Of a stretch of 64,000 bases of DNA, positions 7,942 to 16,276 are shown piece by piece. This DNA is from Oscillospiraceae bacterium (GTDB taxonomy: Bacteria > Bacillota > Clostridia > Oscillospirales > Ruminococcaceae). The position numbers and the translations under genes were made by a program. Below the pieces are notes generated by a model. The model did not search any database, was not told where the DNA came from, and worked only from the letters and a program-made list of their open reading frames with translations. The stretch lies in assembly GCA_004557855.1 (NCBI GenBank), contig SFFJ01000004.1:1-64000 (forward strand). Direction: 5' to 3'. Position 1 is the stretch's first letter; every line of letters starts with the position of its first letter.

Positions 7942-9552
7942 TTACTTCTTCTCGATGACGGTGATACGGCCCTGGCCGTAGGGATCGGCATAATCATCAC
8001 CGACAACGCCGCCCAGGCTGTCAACGATATAGTTGATGAGGACCTGGTTGTCGATCATGACGGAATCCTGCAGCAGCTTGGCGCCCTCGAACATGGCCAT
8101 GCCGTCGCCGAAGGACTTGAGCATATAGTTGTGGCTGGCAACGGTGTAGGTCTTGGCAAGATCCAGATCCTCGCCGCCGATCTTAACATTCTTGACACGG
8201 TATTCGCCGGAAACGCCGGTGAACATCCCCTCGGTGTTGATCTCCACGGTGGGCTCAACATTGAGGTCGATCTCATAGGTCATGCCGGAAACCTGCATGA
8301 AGCCGCCGCACTCGCCGGGGGCATTGCGGGAGCCCATTTCCAGAGCATCCAGCAGCTGCTGGCCGGTCACTTCCACGACGCACATTTCGTTGCCGTAGGG
8401 ATGAACGGCGATGATCTGGCCGTAGGTGATATCGCCTGCGGGGATGTTGGCACGGATGCCGCCGCCGTTGACCAGAGCAACATCAGCGCCGGAAAGGGTA
8501 CGGTAGGCATCGGCGCACAGGTCGCCCAGGTTAGTCTCCTGACGACGAACCATACGCTCGCCGGTCACGGGGTCATTGGTGGTCAGCTCGACCTTGGTGG
8601 AGGCCACGACGGTATTTACCATCTCCTCGTAGCCCTTCTTGATCTCGGAGATCGTCTCGCCTACGCCGTCATCATTGATGAGGGTGGAGGAGACCTTGCC
8701 GTCGGCGGAAATGGTCAGGCAGCCGATATTGGCCAGCTTGGTGCCGGTGGAGGTGAGGATAACATCCTTGCCTTCCTTATTCTTAACGATATCACCGGCG
8801 ATGGTGGAATGGGAGTGACCGTCCAGCAGGGCGTCAATGCCGCTGGTGTTGACGATCACATCGGAGGAGGTCCAGGGCTGGCAGTCCGCCTCGATGCCCA
8901 GGTGGGCCATGGCGATGACATACTTGGCGCCCTCCTTGCGGGCAGCGTCTACGGCGTTCTGTACGGCAGTGTACAGCTTTTCGCCGGTCTCATCCTGCAG
9001 GAAGCCGAAAATGTAGTTGCCTTCGCCATCCTGGAAGTAGGTGGGGGTGGAGGTGGTGATGGTCTTGGGGGTGGAAATGCCGACGAAAGCGATCTTCACG
9101 CCGTCAACATCCTTGATGACATAGGGCTTCAGCACGGGGTTGCCGTCCTTGTCTACAAAGTTGCAGCTGATGTACTCAAAGTCGGCCTTTTCCACCAGCT
9201 TATTGAACTGGTCCATGCCGTAGTCGAACTCATGGTTGCCGGGGGTGGCTACATCGTAGCCCAGCTTGTTCATGATGTCGATGATGTACTCGCCCTTGGA
9301 AAGGGTGCCGATGGTGTCGCCCTGAACGGCGTCGCCGTTATCTACCAGCAGGACCTTATTGCCTGCGGCCAGCAGCGCACGCTTGGCAGCGGAAAGGCCC
9401 TGGTAGCCCATGCCGTCCTCGATGCCGCAGTGGGCGTCATTGGTGTACAGAACGACGATGTCCTTGGCAGCGGGAGCGGTAGCACCGTTGCCGCAGCCGG
9501 CCAGTACCATAATAAGTACCAGCATCAGTGCGAGAATACGGAATTTCTTCAT
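7942..9552 (-). CDS. Surface 5'-nucleotidase / UshA-like lipoprotein
   Basis: This 536-residue protein begins with a lipoprotein signal (lipobox LMVLAGC, cysteine near residue 20). The metallophosphatase domain follows: VVLYTNDAHCG, VLLVDNGDAVQGD, ATPGNHEFDYGMDQF, and GHSHS for the dinuclear metal site. The second half is the 5_nucleotid_C substrate domain: ETNLGDLCADAYR, DVALVNGGGIRANIPAGDITYG and VHPYGNEMCVVEVTGQQL. Enzymes of this type release nucleosides and phosphate from external nucleotides or 2',3'-cyclic nucleotides. The start at 9552 is chosen because GGAGG precedes it and the signal peptide begins there. A perfect TTACAATTGTAA palindrome lies about 120 bases upstream (near 9675) and may be a regulator site. 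Confidence 0.92.
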   Translation of the reverse strand: MKKFRILALMLVLIMVLAGCGNGATAPAAKDIVVLYTNDAHCGIEDGMGYQGLSAAKRALLAAGNKVLLVDNGDAVQGDTIGTLSKGEYIIDIMNKLGYDVATPGNHEFDYGMDQFNKLVEKADFEYISCNFVDKDGNPVLKPYVIKDVDGVKIAFVGISTPKTITTSTPTYFQDGEGNYIFGFLQDETGEKLYTAVQNAVDAARKEGAKYVIAMAHLGIEADCQPWTSSDVIVNTSGIDALLDGHSHSTIAGDIVKNKEGKDVILTSTGTKLANIGCLTISADGKVSSTLINDDGVGETISEIKKGYEEMVNTVVASTKVELTTNDPVTGERMVRRQETNLGDLCADAYRTLSGADVALVNGGGIRANIPAGDITYGQIIAVHPYGNEMCVVEVTGQQLLDALEMGSRNAPGECGGFMQVSGMTYEIDLNVEPTVEINTEGMFTGVSGEYRVKNVKIGGEDLDLAKTYTVASHNYMLKSFGDGMAMFEGAKLLQDSVMIDNQVLINYIVDSLGGVVGDDYADPYGQGRITVIEKK

Positions 9553-9753
9553 TCGGTTCTCCTCCTTGATCTGTTCTTTCATAATTTCGGCGGTTCTTCC
9601 GGTCCGCCGTAAGGTAAGCATACCATATTTATGATGAGTTAGACAATAGATAGCGGGCATTCGTAAAAATTTTGTTACAATTGTAAAAATACAGCCCATT
9701 ATTCGGACGAAACGGTACAGGCTTCCTGCGGCGGGAAAGCGGGAAACAGGCGC

Positions 9754-9785
9754 AAAAAAAGGCCGCCTGCGCAGCGGCAGACGGC
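9754..9785 (-). terminator. Terminator of the 44-residue protein gene
   Basis: Minus strand: GCCGTCTGC / GCAGGCGGC stem, six-base loop, then T7, starting 16 bases after the small gene's stop codon. Confidence 0.8.
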
Positions 9786-9801
9786 GGGAAAACGGCGGGA
9801 T

Positions 9802-9936
9802 TTATTTTTTGCGGGAGGTAAGCAGCAGCACGGCCGCAATGACCACAACAACAGCCATGGCAATGATGGCGATGGGAACGATGCTGTTATCACCGGTAAC
9901 GGGGGCGGCAGTAAGCGCCGCATAAAACAGTTTCAT
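9802..9936 (-). CDS. 44-residue single-span membrane protein with PVTGD motif
   Basis: The minus strand encodes 44 residues: a short start (MKLFYAALTAA), PVTGDNS, one hydrophobic span of about 22 residues, and a TSRKK tail. The order of a P-x-T-G-D-like motif, membrane span and positive tail resembles a sortase sorting signal without the rest of a surface protein. GGAGGG stands seven bases before the ATG, and the gene has its own near-perfect promoter (9972-10000) and terminator (9754-9785), which supports a real gene. It could be a stand-alone membrane peptide or the conserved tail of a lost surface protein. No function can be assigned. Confidence 0.7.
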   Translation of the reverse strand: MKLFYAALTAAPVTGDNSIVPIAIIAMAVVVVIAAVLLLTSRKK

Positions 9937-9971
9937 GGATTACCCTCCAGGCTCATTGGAATAACAAGTTT

Positions 9972-10000
9972 ATTATAGTCCCCCCGGGCGGGCGTGTCAA
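9972..10000 (-). promoter_or_regulatory. Consensus promoter of the 44-residue protein gene
   Basis: Minus strand: TTGACA (9995-10000), 17 bases, TATAAT (9972-9977); both hexamers are perfect. An adjoining CAATTG/TTGTATTGAC repeat overlaps the upstream side. Confidence 0.85.
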
Positions 10001-10180
10001 TTGTATTGACGGAATTGTAACGGAGTTGATACTATTGCGGGCCTTGCCGGGGCCCCCGCCGCCGGCGCCGATAGGGGAAAAAAGTACCGGAAAGACAGCG
10101 GAAAGGCCATGCCATCCCCCCGCAAAAACGCAGCCGCCGGCAAAAACCGACGGCTGTTGAATACCGATAAAACGGGCGGC

Positions 10181-11197
10181 TTATTCCGGCAGCACCACGG
10201 TAAGGGCGCTGCGCGGGAAGGAGCAGCAGGGATGAAAGACGCCGTCCGCAGGGGCAGGCGCCCGGTCGGGGTCGGTCCAGACCTCCCCGGAGAGCAGCCG
10301 GGAGCGGCAGTAGCCGCAGGAACCGCTGCGGCAGTAGGCACGGGGGGATACCCCCGCACGCTCCAGCGCCACAAGGACGCTTTCCTCGGCGGCAGCCGTG
10401 GCGGTCACGGTCCCGCTGCCGGTATGGATGGTCAGGGGATAGCGTTCCCCCGGGGCGGTGGGGTAGGGGGGAGTGTGTATTTCACCTGGCACCTCCCGGT
10501 GGTAGCGCTCCGGGCGTACCCCGCCGGCGGTCAGGCCGTCATGCAGGGTATCGTACATGGCCTGCGGCCCGCAAAGGTAATAGGCGGCTTCGGCGGCGTC
10601 GGTCTCCGGCAGGATGTCCTCCGCCGTGAAATAGCCGTGCTTATCCTCCGGCCGGGGGTTCTGCGCCAGCGCAAACCGTACCCGCACCCGGTCACATTCC
10701 CGGGCCAGGGCGGTGAATTCCTCCCGGAACAGCATGGCGGCAGGGTCATCCCACCCGCAGAACAGGCTGATCTCCCGGTCGGTATCACTATCGACGATGC
10801 TGCGCACCATCGAGCGCAGCGGGGTCACGCTCATGCCGCCGCTGATCCCGACGATCTTCCGGGGCGTTTCGGGGGTGATGCAGAATTCCCCCAGCGGGTG
10901 AGAGGCCCGAATGGTCGTCCCCACAGTGCCGTGCTGCCCCAGCCAGCGGGAGGTAAAGCTTCCCCCCACATGGATGAACAGGTCATAGTACCCGCCCTCC
11001 TCGGCCTCCCGCGGGGAGGAAGCGATGGAGTAGGGGCGGCCGGTGGTGGTGCCGTCGATCTCATAGTAAAGGCAGATGTACTGGCCGGGCAGGAAGGGGG
11101 CAAGCTTCCCCTCGGCGGCGGTAAAGCGGTAACGCAGGACATCGGGTGCGGCGGCTGCGATATCCGAGATGCGCAGCAGCTGTTTAGTGTGATCCAT
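10181..11197 (-). CDS. Flavin reductase with C-terminal 2Fe-2S domain
   Basis: This 338-residue protein has a ferredoxin-NADP reductase module (about residues 1-235): GRPYSIASSP for the flavin, VGISGGMSVTPLRSMVRS for the nucleotide, and YYLCGPQAMYDTL. A plant-type ferredoxin domain follows (about 255-338) with CRSGSCGYCRSRLLSGEV and a later PCCSFPRS, giving the C-x4-C-x2-C...C ligands. The order matches phthalate-dioxygenase-reductase or HmpX-like enzymes, which move electrons between NAD(P)H and an iron-sulfur partner. GGGAGG precedes the ATG. The start overlaps the end of the upstream nucleoside phosphorylase by 14 bases, so the pair is co-translated. The electron partner is unknown. Confidence 0.85.
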   Translation of the reverse strand: MDHTKQLLRISDIAAAAPDVLRYRFTAAEGKLAPFLPGQYICLYYEIDGTTTGRPYSIASSPREAEEGGYYDLFIHVGGSFTSRWLGQHGTVGTTIRASHPLGEFCITPETPRKIVGISGGMSVTPLRSMVRSIVDSDTDREISLFCGWDDPAAMLFREEFTALARECDRVRVRFALAQNPRPEDKHGYFTAEDILPETDAAEAAYYLCGPQAMYDTLHDGLTAGGVRPERYHREVPGEIHTPPYPTAPGERYPLTIHTGSGTVTATAAAEESVLVALERAGVSPRAYCRSGSCGYCRSRLLSGEVWTDPDRAPAPADGVFHPCCSFPRSALTVVLPE

Positions 11198-11936
11198 ACT
11201 GTTCCTCCCACCGCACAAACGCCTCCAGCGCCGTGATGATCTCATTCTGCTCCCCCTGCATGGCCATCCGGTCGCCGTCGGCGTAGTCGGCTACGCTTTC
11301 GGCAACATCGCTCTCATACGGGGCGACATTATTGAGGATGGAGGCGGCAGCCATTCCCCGCAGTCTTCCGATGGTATACAGGGCGGCGGTTTCCATATCC
11401 GCCCCCAGGATCCCGCGGGCAGACCAGGTCCGGCACAGCTCCGTTTCCTCATCGGTGTAGAAGCTGTCGTGGCTGCGCACCAGCCCGCAGCGGTGGGCAA
11501 AGCCCTGCGCCGCAGCCGCCGTGCGGCAGCATTCCAGCAGACGGTGGTCAGCTACGGCAGGGTAGCCCAGCGGCAGGTAGGCGGCGGAAGCGCCGTCATC
11601 CCGCACCGCACCTTCGGCCAGCACCAGCTCGCCGGGGGCGATATCAAACTGTAAGGCGCCGCAGCTGCCGATGCGGATGGCACATTCCACGCCGCAGGCA
11701 CGCAGCTCCTCCACGGCAATGCCCATCGAGGCGCCGCCGATGCCGGTGGAGACCGCCAGCACCTGCACCCCCCGGTAGGTTCCGGTCAGGCTGCGGAATT
11801 CCCGGTTATAGGCCAGCTCCCGGACATCCTGCAGGTGCAGGGCGATGCGGTCAAGGCGGGCAGGGTCGCCGGGCAGCAGGGCATAGCGGATATTCAGGGA
11901 CGAGTCCAGACGAATGTGGGCTTGCAAAGTTCCCAT
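11184..11936 (-). CDS. Nucleoside phosphorylase (uridine/purine phosphorylase family)
   Basis: The 250 residues carry the PNP_UDP_1 pattern: ALLPGDPARLDRIA binds phosphate, STGIGGASMGIAVEEL and RIGSCGALQ line the active site, and GADMETAALYTIGRL provides the nucleoside-binding Met-Glu. The enzyme should split nucleosides with phosphate into base and (deoxy)ribose-1-phosphate. The sequence fits the uridine phosphorylase or DeoD hexamer group but does not decide between pyrimidine and purine substrates. The ATG at 11936 follows an AGGGA-type site. It is the first gene of a two-gene unit with the iron-sulfur flavin reductase. Confidence 0.85.
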   Translation of the reverse strand: MGTLQAHIRLDSSLNIRYALLPGDPARLDRIALHLQDVRELAYNREFRSLTGTYRGVQVLAVSTGIGGASMGIAVEELRACGVECAIRIGSCGALQFDIAPGELVLAEGAVRDDGASAAYLPLGYPAVADHRLLECCRTAAAAQGFAHRCGLVRSHDSFYTDEETELCRTWSARGILGADMETAALYTIGRLRGMAAASILNNVAPYESDVAESVADYADGDRMAMQGEQNEIITALEAFVRWEEQYGSH

Positions 11937-12043
11937 AGTAGATCCCTCGCTTTCTGGTTTGCAGATCCGGTTACGGCATAAATTTGAAAATATTATAGCA
12001 TGGTTTTGCGGGCTTTTCAACGAAAAGGCAGCAGGGGGCGGGA

Positions 12044-12129
12044 TAGGGCCGCAGGCCCGGCGGTGCTCCGCACCGCCGAAGCGGGCTTCGCCCGCTTGCC
12101 CCGGCTGCGCCGGGGCGGCCTGCGGCCCT
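12044..12129. repeat. Modular palindromic intergenic repeat, copy 3
   Basis: Outer arms AGGGCCGCAGGC/GCCTGCGGCCCT enclose hairpins CGGCGGTGC/GCACCGCCG, AAGCGGGC/GCCCGCTT and CCCCGGC/GCCGGGG. It is nearly identical to copy 4 at 13.84 kb. Confidence 0.88.
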
Positions 12130-12155
12130 ACTCCGCTCCCTGCACCGGCCCCGCC

Positions 12156-13109
12156 CTATGGCGTCGCCGTCCGGGCGGCATCCTCCGCAGGATCAAAGAT
12201 TAACCCGGAACGCAGCACCAGGTGTCCGCTGCTGTAATCCGCCGTGATCCGCATGGGGCAGTAGCAGTAGCCGTTCGGCTCCCCCTCGGGGTCCATCACC
12301 AGATCGATGGTAAAGCTGCCGTCCTCGTTTTCGGTATAGCCGGTGATCCCCGCCCGGGCGATCGCGGGATAGCCGAGGTGACGGCTGTCCCGGTAGGCAT
12401 TCCGCCCGGCATCGTAGCATTGGGGGTTCTTCTGCGCCCTCCCTGCCATCTGCTCCCCGGTGATGCCGAACAGGTTTTCAGCAAATTCCCGTACCGCATC
12501 GCCGTCCACCCATGTGCCGCTTTCGTCAATGTAGGGATATTCCAAACCCTTGGCCTCGCAGTACAGGAACATCGACCACAGCAGCTGGTTGATGGTCAGA
12601 CTGGTATTGCCGGAAAAGTTCAGGGCGTTGCGGAAAATGACCCATGTATCCACGACCTCCTGCACCTGCTCATTCGGCACCTCAATATACTCAAAATCCT
12701 CAAACCGATAGCGGGGATATTCCACCAGTGTGCTGCCGGCCGTCGCCCATTTATCGGTGTAATACCGGATGGTCTCCAGCACCTTTTGCAGCACGGTCTG
12801 CTTTTTTTCCGCCGGCGAAAGCGCAAACGCCGTGGTGATGGTAAGCGCCGCCGCCAAAAATACCACCGCCACCCGGGTAACGGCCTTTTTGGCACCGGCA
12901 AGCAGCACCTCGCAGCCATCCTGCCACGCCGCCCGCCGGAATGCCCCCCGGATCACACGGTCGTCGGCAGGGGGCAGCGGCTCCTCGCCGGCCGCCTCCC
13001 GCTCCAGCCGCTCCGATTGCTCAATGGCATATTCCCGCAGCGCCGCCTTGATCAACAGGTCGCCGTATTCCTCCTCCAGCATCTTTTTATCCAATGGATA
13101 GTTACTCAT
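12156..13109 (-). CDS. Single-span membrane protein, probable anti-sigma partner
   Basis: The 317-residue protein has a charged cytoplasmic part (about 1-75, with LERLEREAAGEEPLPPADD), one membrane span (VAVVFLAAALTITTAFA, about 80-97) and a long external domain with aromatic-rich segments (YPRYRFEDFEYIEVPNE, YPYIDESGTWVDGD). Its start overlaps the stop of the sigma factor gene by eight bases. That order, sigma gene then membrane protein, is the usual layout of ECF sigma/anti-sigma pairs. No zinc-binding ZAS motif is visible in the first 75 residues. Anti-sigma function is inferred from context; the external domain is not recognised. Confidence 0.6.
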   Translation of the reverse strand: MSNYPLDKKMLEEEYGDLLIKAALREYAIEQSERLEREAAGEEPLPPADDRVIRGAFRRAAWQDGCEVLLAGAKKAVTRVAVVFLAAALTITTAFALSPAEKKQTVLQKVLETIRYYTDKWATAGSTLVEYPRYRFEDFEYIEVPNEQVQEVVDTWVIFRNALNFSGNTSLTINQLLWSMFLYCEAKGLEYPYIDESGTWVDGDAVREFAENLFGITGEQMAGRAQKNPQCYDAGRNAYRDSRHLGYPAIARAGITGYTENEDGSFTIDLVMDPEGEPNGYCYCPMRITADYSSGHLVLRSGLIFDPAEDAARTATP

Positions 13110-13671
13110 CGTCCGTTCCTCCTTTCTCCCGATAGGCCAGCAGCAGCTTGCGCTTGGCCCTCGTCAGCAGCATCCGTACATGCTCGGGCTTCAGCCCCAT
13201 CAGCCGGGCGATCTCCTTATGCGGCAGCTCCAGCAGGTAGCGGTAGTTCAGGATATCCAGCTCCCGCTGCGGCAGCAGGGCCACGCATTGCCGCAGCAGC
13301 ACAGCCTGCTCCCGACGCAGCAGCAGCTCCATCGGGCCGTCCTCCGCCGGGCCGGGGGCGTCCAGGCTTTCGTCATACCCGGTAAAGGTATTCTGCTGCT
13401 CCCGCTGCCGCCGGCGGTACAGGTCAAGGGCGGCAGTCTGCGTCACCGCAGCCAGATAGTAGGCCCGCTCATTTTCGGGGATCATCCGCACCTTTTCCAG
13501 GTGGCGGATCACCCGCAGCATGGCCTCCTGCACCGCCTCCTCGGCCCGGTCGTCCTCCTTCAGGATAGAACCCGCCTGCCGCAGCATGACCGCCCGGTAG
13601 CGGGTATACAGCTCCGCCGCAAGCTGCCGGTCGTCGTCGTTTTCTATCGCCGTGATCATCAGGGGCAGCAT
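13102..13671 (-). CDS. ECF-type RNA polymerase sigma factor
   Basis: The 189 residues show a region 2 (about 20-90: LYTRYRAVMLRQAGSILKE, AEEAVQEAMLRVIRHLEKV, YYLAAVTQTAALDLYRR) and a region 4 (about 125-185: ALLPQRELDILNYRYLLELP, HKEIARLMGLKPEHVRMLLT, RAKRKLLLAYRE). Region 3 is missing, as in ECF sigma factors. GGAGGG precedes the ATG by eight bases. The gene overlaps a downstream membrane protein that is a likely anti-sigma factor. Its own promoter has a sigma-A-like appearance; no obvious autoregulated ECF promoter was seen. Confidence 0.88.
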   Translation of the reverse strand: MLPLMITAIENDDDRQLAAELYTRYRAVMLRQAGSILKEDDRAEEAVQEAMLRVIRHLEKVRMIPENERAYYLAAVTQTAALDLYRRRQREQQNTFTGYDESLDAPGPAEDGPMELLLRREQAVLLRQCVALLPQRELDILNYRYLLELPHKEIARLMGLKPEHVRMLLTRAKRKLLLAYREKGGTDDE

Positions 13672-13707
13672 AGAAACGTCCCTCCTTGCTCTTTCGTCTT
13701 TTTATAG

Positions 13708-13737
13708 ATGGTACCATAAGGACGGAGGGCGGTGCAA
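13708..13737 (-). promoter_or_regulatory. Possible promoter of the sigma factor operon
   Basis: Minus strand: TTGCAC (13732-13737), 18 bases, TACCAT (13708-13713). The match to consensus is moderate. Confidence 0.45.
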
Positions 13738-13841
13738 CCGGGTTTTGCCCTCCACCCTATATAACGCCGCCCCGCCGGAAATGCAACACACCCCCGCGAA
13801 TTTTTCCGTCCCCCCGCAGATTTTTGCAGGGAGCGGGGCAA

Positions 13842-13926
13842 CGGGCCGCAGGCCCGGCGGTGCTCCGCACCGCCGAAGCGGGCTTCGCCCGCTTGCCCCG
13901 GCTGCGCCGGGGCGGCCTGCGGCCCT
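13842..13926. repeat. Modular palindromic intergenic repeat, copy 4
   Basis: Same outer arms and inner hairpins as copy 3, including CGGCGGTGCTCCGCACCGCCG and the AAGCGGGC/GCCCGCTT stem. It lies just before the tRNA-Val promoter. Confidence 0.88.
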
Positions 13927-14001
13927 ATCCCCGCCCCCTGCACAAACCATCCGCCCTCCGCCCCCTGCACCGGCCCCGCAAAAAAGCTTCGCACAAAACC
14001 C

Positions 14002-14031
14002 TTGACATCCGCAGCCGTGGTGTGATAGAAT
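14002..14031 (+). promoter_or_regulatory. Promoter of tRNA-Val
   Basis: TTGACA (14002-14007), 18 bases, TAGAAT (14026-14031), ending 17 bases before the tRNA. Confidence 0.75.
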
Positions 14032-14048
14032 AATCGAGCAGCCAAAAT

Positions 14049-14124
14049 GGACGATTAGCTCAGCTGGAAGAGCATCCGCTTGACGTGCGGAGGGTCACAG
14101 GTTCAAGTCCTGTATCGTCCACCA
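14049..14124 (+). tRNA. tRNA-Val (anticodon GAC)
   Basis: The 76 bases fold as a cloverleaf: GGACGAT/ATCGTCC acceptor stem, GCTC/GAGC D stem, CCGCT-TGACGTG-CGG anticodon arm with GAC, CAGG-TTCAAGT-CCTG T arm, and an encoded CCA end. GAC reads GUC/GUU valine codons. Confidence 0.96.
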
Positions 14125-14129
14125 AAGAC

Positions 14130-14163
14130 AGAGGGATACCGCACGATGCGGTATCTCTCTTTT
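14130..14163 (+). terminator. Terminator after tRNA-Val
   Basis: AGAGGGATACCGCA pairs with TGCGGTATCTCTCT and is followed by a short T-run. Confidence 0.75.
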
Positions 14164-14262
14164 CATATGCCGGGGGATCGGCGGGCCTTTACCCGTCCCC
14201 CCGTTTTTCTTTGCCTTTTGGGGAAAACTATGCTATAATCAAAAAAAACGACCGGGAAAGGA

Positions 14263-15120
14263 ATGGCCACAACGATGAAAAAACGCCAAAAGGTTCGTAA
14301 ACCCGCCCGCGACCTGCGCGCGGCGATCCGGCGGCAGCCCAAGGTATTTGCGGTATATCTGGTGCTGCGCCTGATCGTCCTTGCTACGCTGGTATCCTCC
14401 ATCCTGCGCGGAGAATATGAAAACGCTTTTATCTGCCTGCTGGTGCTGGCGCTTTTCGTCCTGCCGTTTTTCATCCAGCAGAACTTCGGCATTGAGCTGC
14501 CCGATACGCTGCAGATCATCATCCTGCTGTTCATCTTCGCCTCGGAGATATTGGGGGAGCTTGCCTGCTTTTTCATCACCGTTCCCAATTGGGATTCCAT
14601 CCTGCACACCACCACCGGGTTTTTGTGCGCCGCCACCGGCTTCGCCCTCATCGATATCCTGAACCGCAACAGTAAGATCAAATTCGAGCTTTCGCCCATC
14701 TACGTGGCGCTGGTGGCCTTCTGCTTCTCCATGACCGTCGGCGTGCTGTGGGAGTTCTTCGAATTCGGCATGGACCGCCTGTTCATGATGGATATGCAGA
14801 AGGATACCGTCGTGAACAGCATCACCTCGGTCATGCTGGACCCCACCAATAAAAATATCCCCGTCACCATCAGCGGCATCACCGCCGTAACGGTAAACGG
14901 GCAGGAATTGGGCCTCGGCGGCTATCTGGATATCGGGCTTTACGATACGATGGAGGACCTTTTCGTCAATTTCATCGGTGCGCTGGTATTCAGCTTCATC
15001 GGGTATTTCTATATTAAGCGCCGCGGGGAAGGGAAGATCGCCAAGGCCTTTATCCCCACCATCACCGAACCGAAGCCCGCCCCGGAGGAGTCCCCCGCCC
15101 CACCCCCGCAGGAAACCTGA
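14263..15120 (+). CDS. Multi-span membrane protein of unknown function (YjdF-like)
   Basis: The 285-residue protein has about six to seven hydrophobic segments. Recognisable blocks are SILRGEYENAFICLLVLALF, NWDSILHTTTGFLCAATGF, and FCFSMTVGVLWEFFEFGMD with a conserved WEFFEF near the membrane face. The whole resembles the YjdF/DUF2238 group. A soluble insert follows (NKNIPVTISGITAVTVNG), then a last span and a proline-rich cytoplasmic tail. The ATG at 14263 directly follows GGGAAAGGA; the methionine four codons later is an alternative. It is a single gene between tRNA-Val and the FNT channel. No function is established for the family. Confidence 0.65.
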   Translation: MATTMKKRQKVRKPARDLRAAIRRQPKVFAVYLVLRLIVLATLVSSILRGEYENAFICLLVLALFVLPFFIQQNFGIELPDTLQIIILLFIFASEILGELACFFITVPNWDSILHTTTGFLCAATGFALIDILNRNSKIKFELSPIYVALVAFCFSMTVGVLWEFFEFGMDRLFMMDMQKDTVVNSITSVMLDPTNKNIPVTISGITAVTVNGQELGLGGYLDIGLYDTMEDLFVNFIGALVFSFIGYFYIKRRGEGKIAKAFIPTITEPKPAPEESPAPPPQET

Positions 15121-15370
15121 CCCAAGCCCTCCGCAGCAGCATGGAAAAAGACAGCCCCGCCGCCACTCGGCCACCTGCCGGGTGGTGACGTTTTTGCCCG
15201 CCGGGGCAGCAGGAGAGAGCGCAAACCCCAAGCGCCACACACCAAAATCAAAAGAGGACAGCCCCACTACCGCAAAACGCATCTCACCCAAAATCAAAAA
15301 CGAATTGCCCGCCCCCGTTAAAACCCATTCCGCCGCCGAAAAAAGCTGCCGGTTCGCAGTCGTTAAAAAA

Positions 15371-15399
15371 TTGACAAGCCGGCAAAAACCTGCTATAAT
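15371..15399 (+). promoter_or_regulatory. Consensus promoter of the FNT gene
   Basis: TTGACA (15371-15376), 17 bases, TATAAT (15394-15399). The preceding 250 bases (15121-15370) show no credible gene; they contain a CACCTGCCGGGTGGTG hairpin near 15171-15186. Confidence 0.85.
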
Positions 15400-15429
15400 A
15401 GCCCCCAGTTTACTTTAGGGGGCAGGCAG

Positions 15430-16032
15430 ATGAAAATTTTACCCTGTGCAGTACGCAGCGCACTTTCCGGCGTGATGATCGCCATCGGCGGGTATGCGTT
15501 TCTGGGCTGTGAAAACCGTGTGGTCGGGGCGATCCTCTTCACGGTGGGGCTCATCACCATCACGCTGTTCGGGTTCGATCTCTACACCGGCAGGATCGGG
15601 TATTTCCCGGTGCAAAGCCGCACCGAACGCCTGCAAACGCTGCTTTCTCTGCCCGGGAATGCGGTGGGCTGCCTTTTAGCAGGCCTTGCCCGCAAACCCG
15701 CCGGGGCGGTGCAGGCGCTGTGTGAGGCCCGGCTCGCCAAGGATTTTTCCACCCTTCTGGTGGATGGCATCTTCTGCGGCATCCTCATCTTCATCTGCGT
15801 GGAGATCTACAAGACCCGCGGGACGGTGCTGGGCATCCTCATCTGCATCCCCACCTTTATCCTTTGCGGGTTCGAACACTCGGTCGCCGATATTTTCTAC
15901 TTCGTCAATGCCCGCATTTTCAGCTGGCAGGCGGTGGGCGTGGTGCTGGCGGTGGCGCTGGGCAATGCCCTCGGTGCGCTGCTGATCCCGGCGGCCCGGC
16001 GGCTGTACGCACCCGCCCCCAAGACCGCATAG
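15430..16032 (+). CDS. Compact formate/nitrite transporter family channel
   Basis: The 200-residue protein shows the FNT plan: an early pair of hydrophobic segments ending GLITITLFGFDLYTG, a broken helix around PGNAVGCLLAGL, and CGFEHSVADIFYFVNARI, which carries the family's key His in G-F-E-H-S-V-A. The last span is VVLAVALGNALGALLIP. FNT proteins are pentameric channels for formate, nitrite, hydrosulfide or short-chain acids. The usual length is 260-280 residues, so loops and termini are reduced here, although all the core helices seem present. It is transcribed alone, between a perfect promoter and a terminator. Formate or another fermentation acid is a plausible but unproven substrate. 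Confidence 0.78.
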   Translation: MKILPCAVRSALSGVMIAIGGYAFLGCENRVVGAILFTVGLITITLFGFDLYTGRIGYFPVQSRTERLQTLLSLPGNAVGCLLAGLARKPAGAVQALCEARLAKDFSTLLVDGIFCGILIFICVEIYKTRGTVLGILICIPTFILCGFEHSVADIFYFVNARIFSWQAVGVVLAVALGNALGALLIPAARRLYAPAPKTA

Positions 16033-16040
16033 CCCACGGA

Positions 16041-16066
16041 GTGCCGCAGTCTGCGGCACTTTTTTA
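16041..16066 (+). terminator. Terminator after the FNT gene
   Basis: GTGCCGCAG pairs with CTGCGGCAC with almost no loop, followed by T6. Confidence 0.85.
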
Positions 16067-16164
16067 GTATGTGCAGGGTGCGGGCCCTCCCTCTTCCCCC
16101 GCACAAACTCATCCTTTCCAAAACCCCTCCCCCGCACAAACTCCCCACTTCGACCCATTTGTCC

Positions 16165-16207
16165 AAAAATCTCCCATCCGGCGCCCTTTGCCGATGGGAT
16201 TTTTCCC
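16165..16207. terminator. Hairpin upstream of the radical SAM gene
   Basis: CCCATCCGGC pairs with GCCGATGGG and is flanked by AAAAA and TTTTT. It can act in both directions. The nearby CCCCGCACAAACTC segment is present twice (around 16098 and 16131). Confidence 0.6.
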
Positions 16208-16276
16208 CTTCGCGGCGCTACAATGGGAATAAAGGCGGGCAGGATCCGCCACAACAGGGAAAGGACGATATCGACT

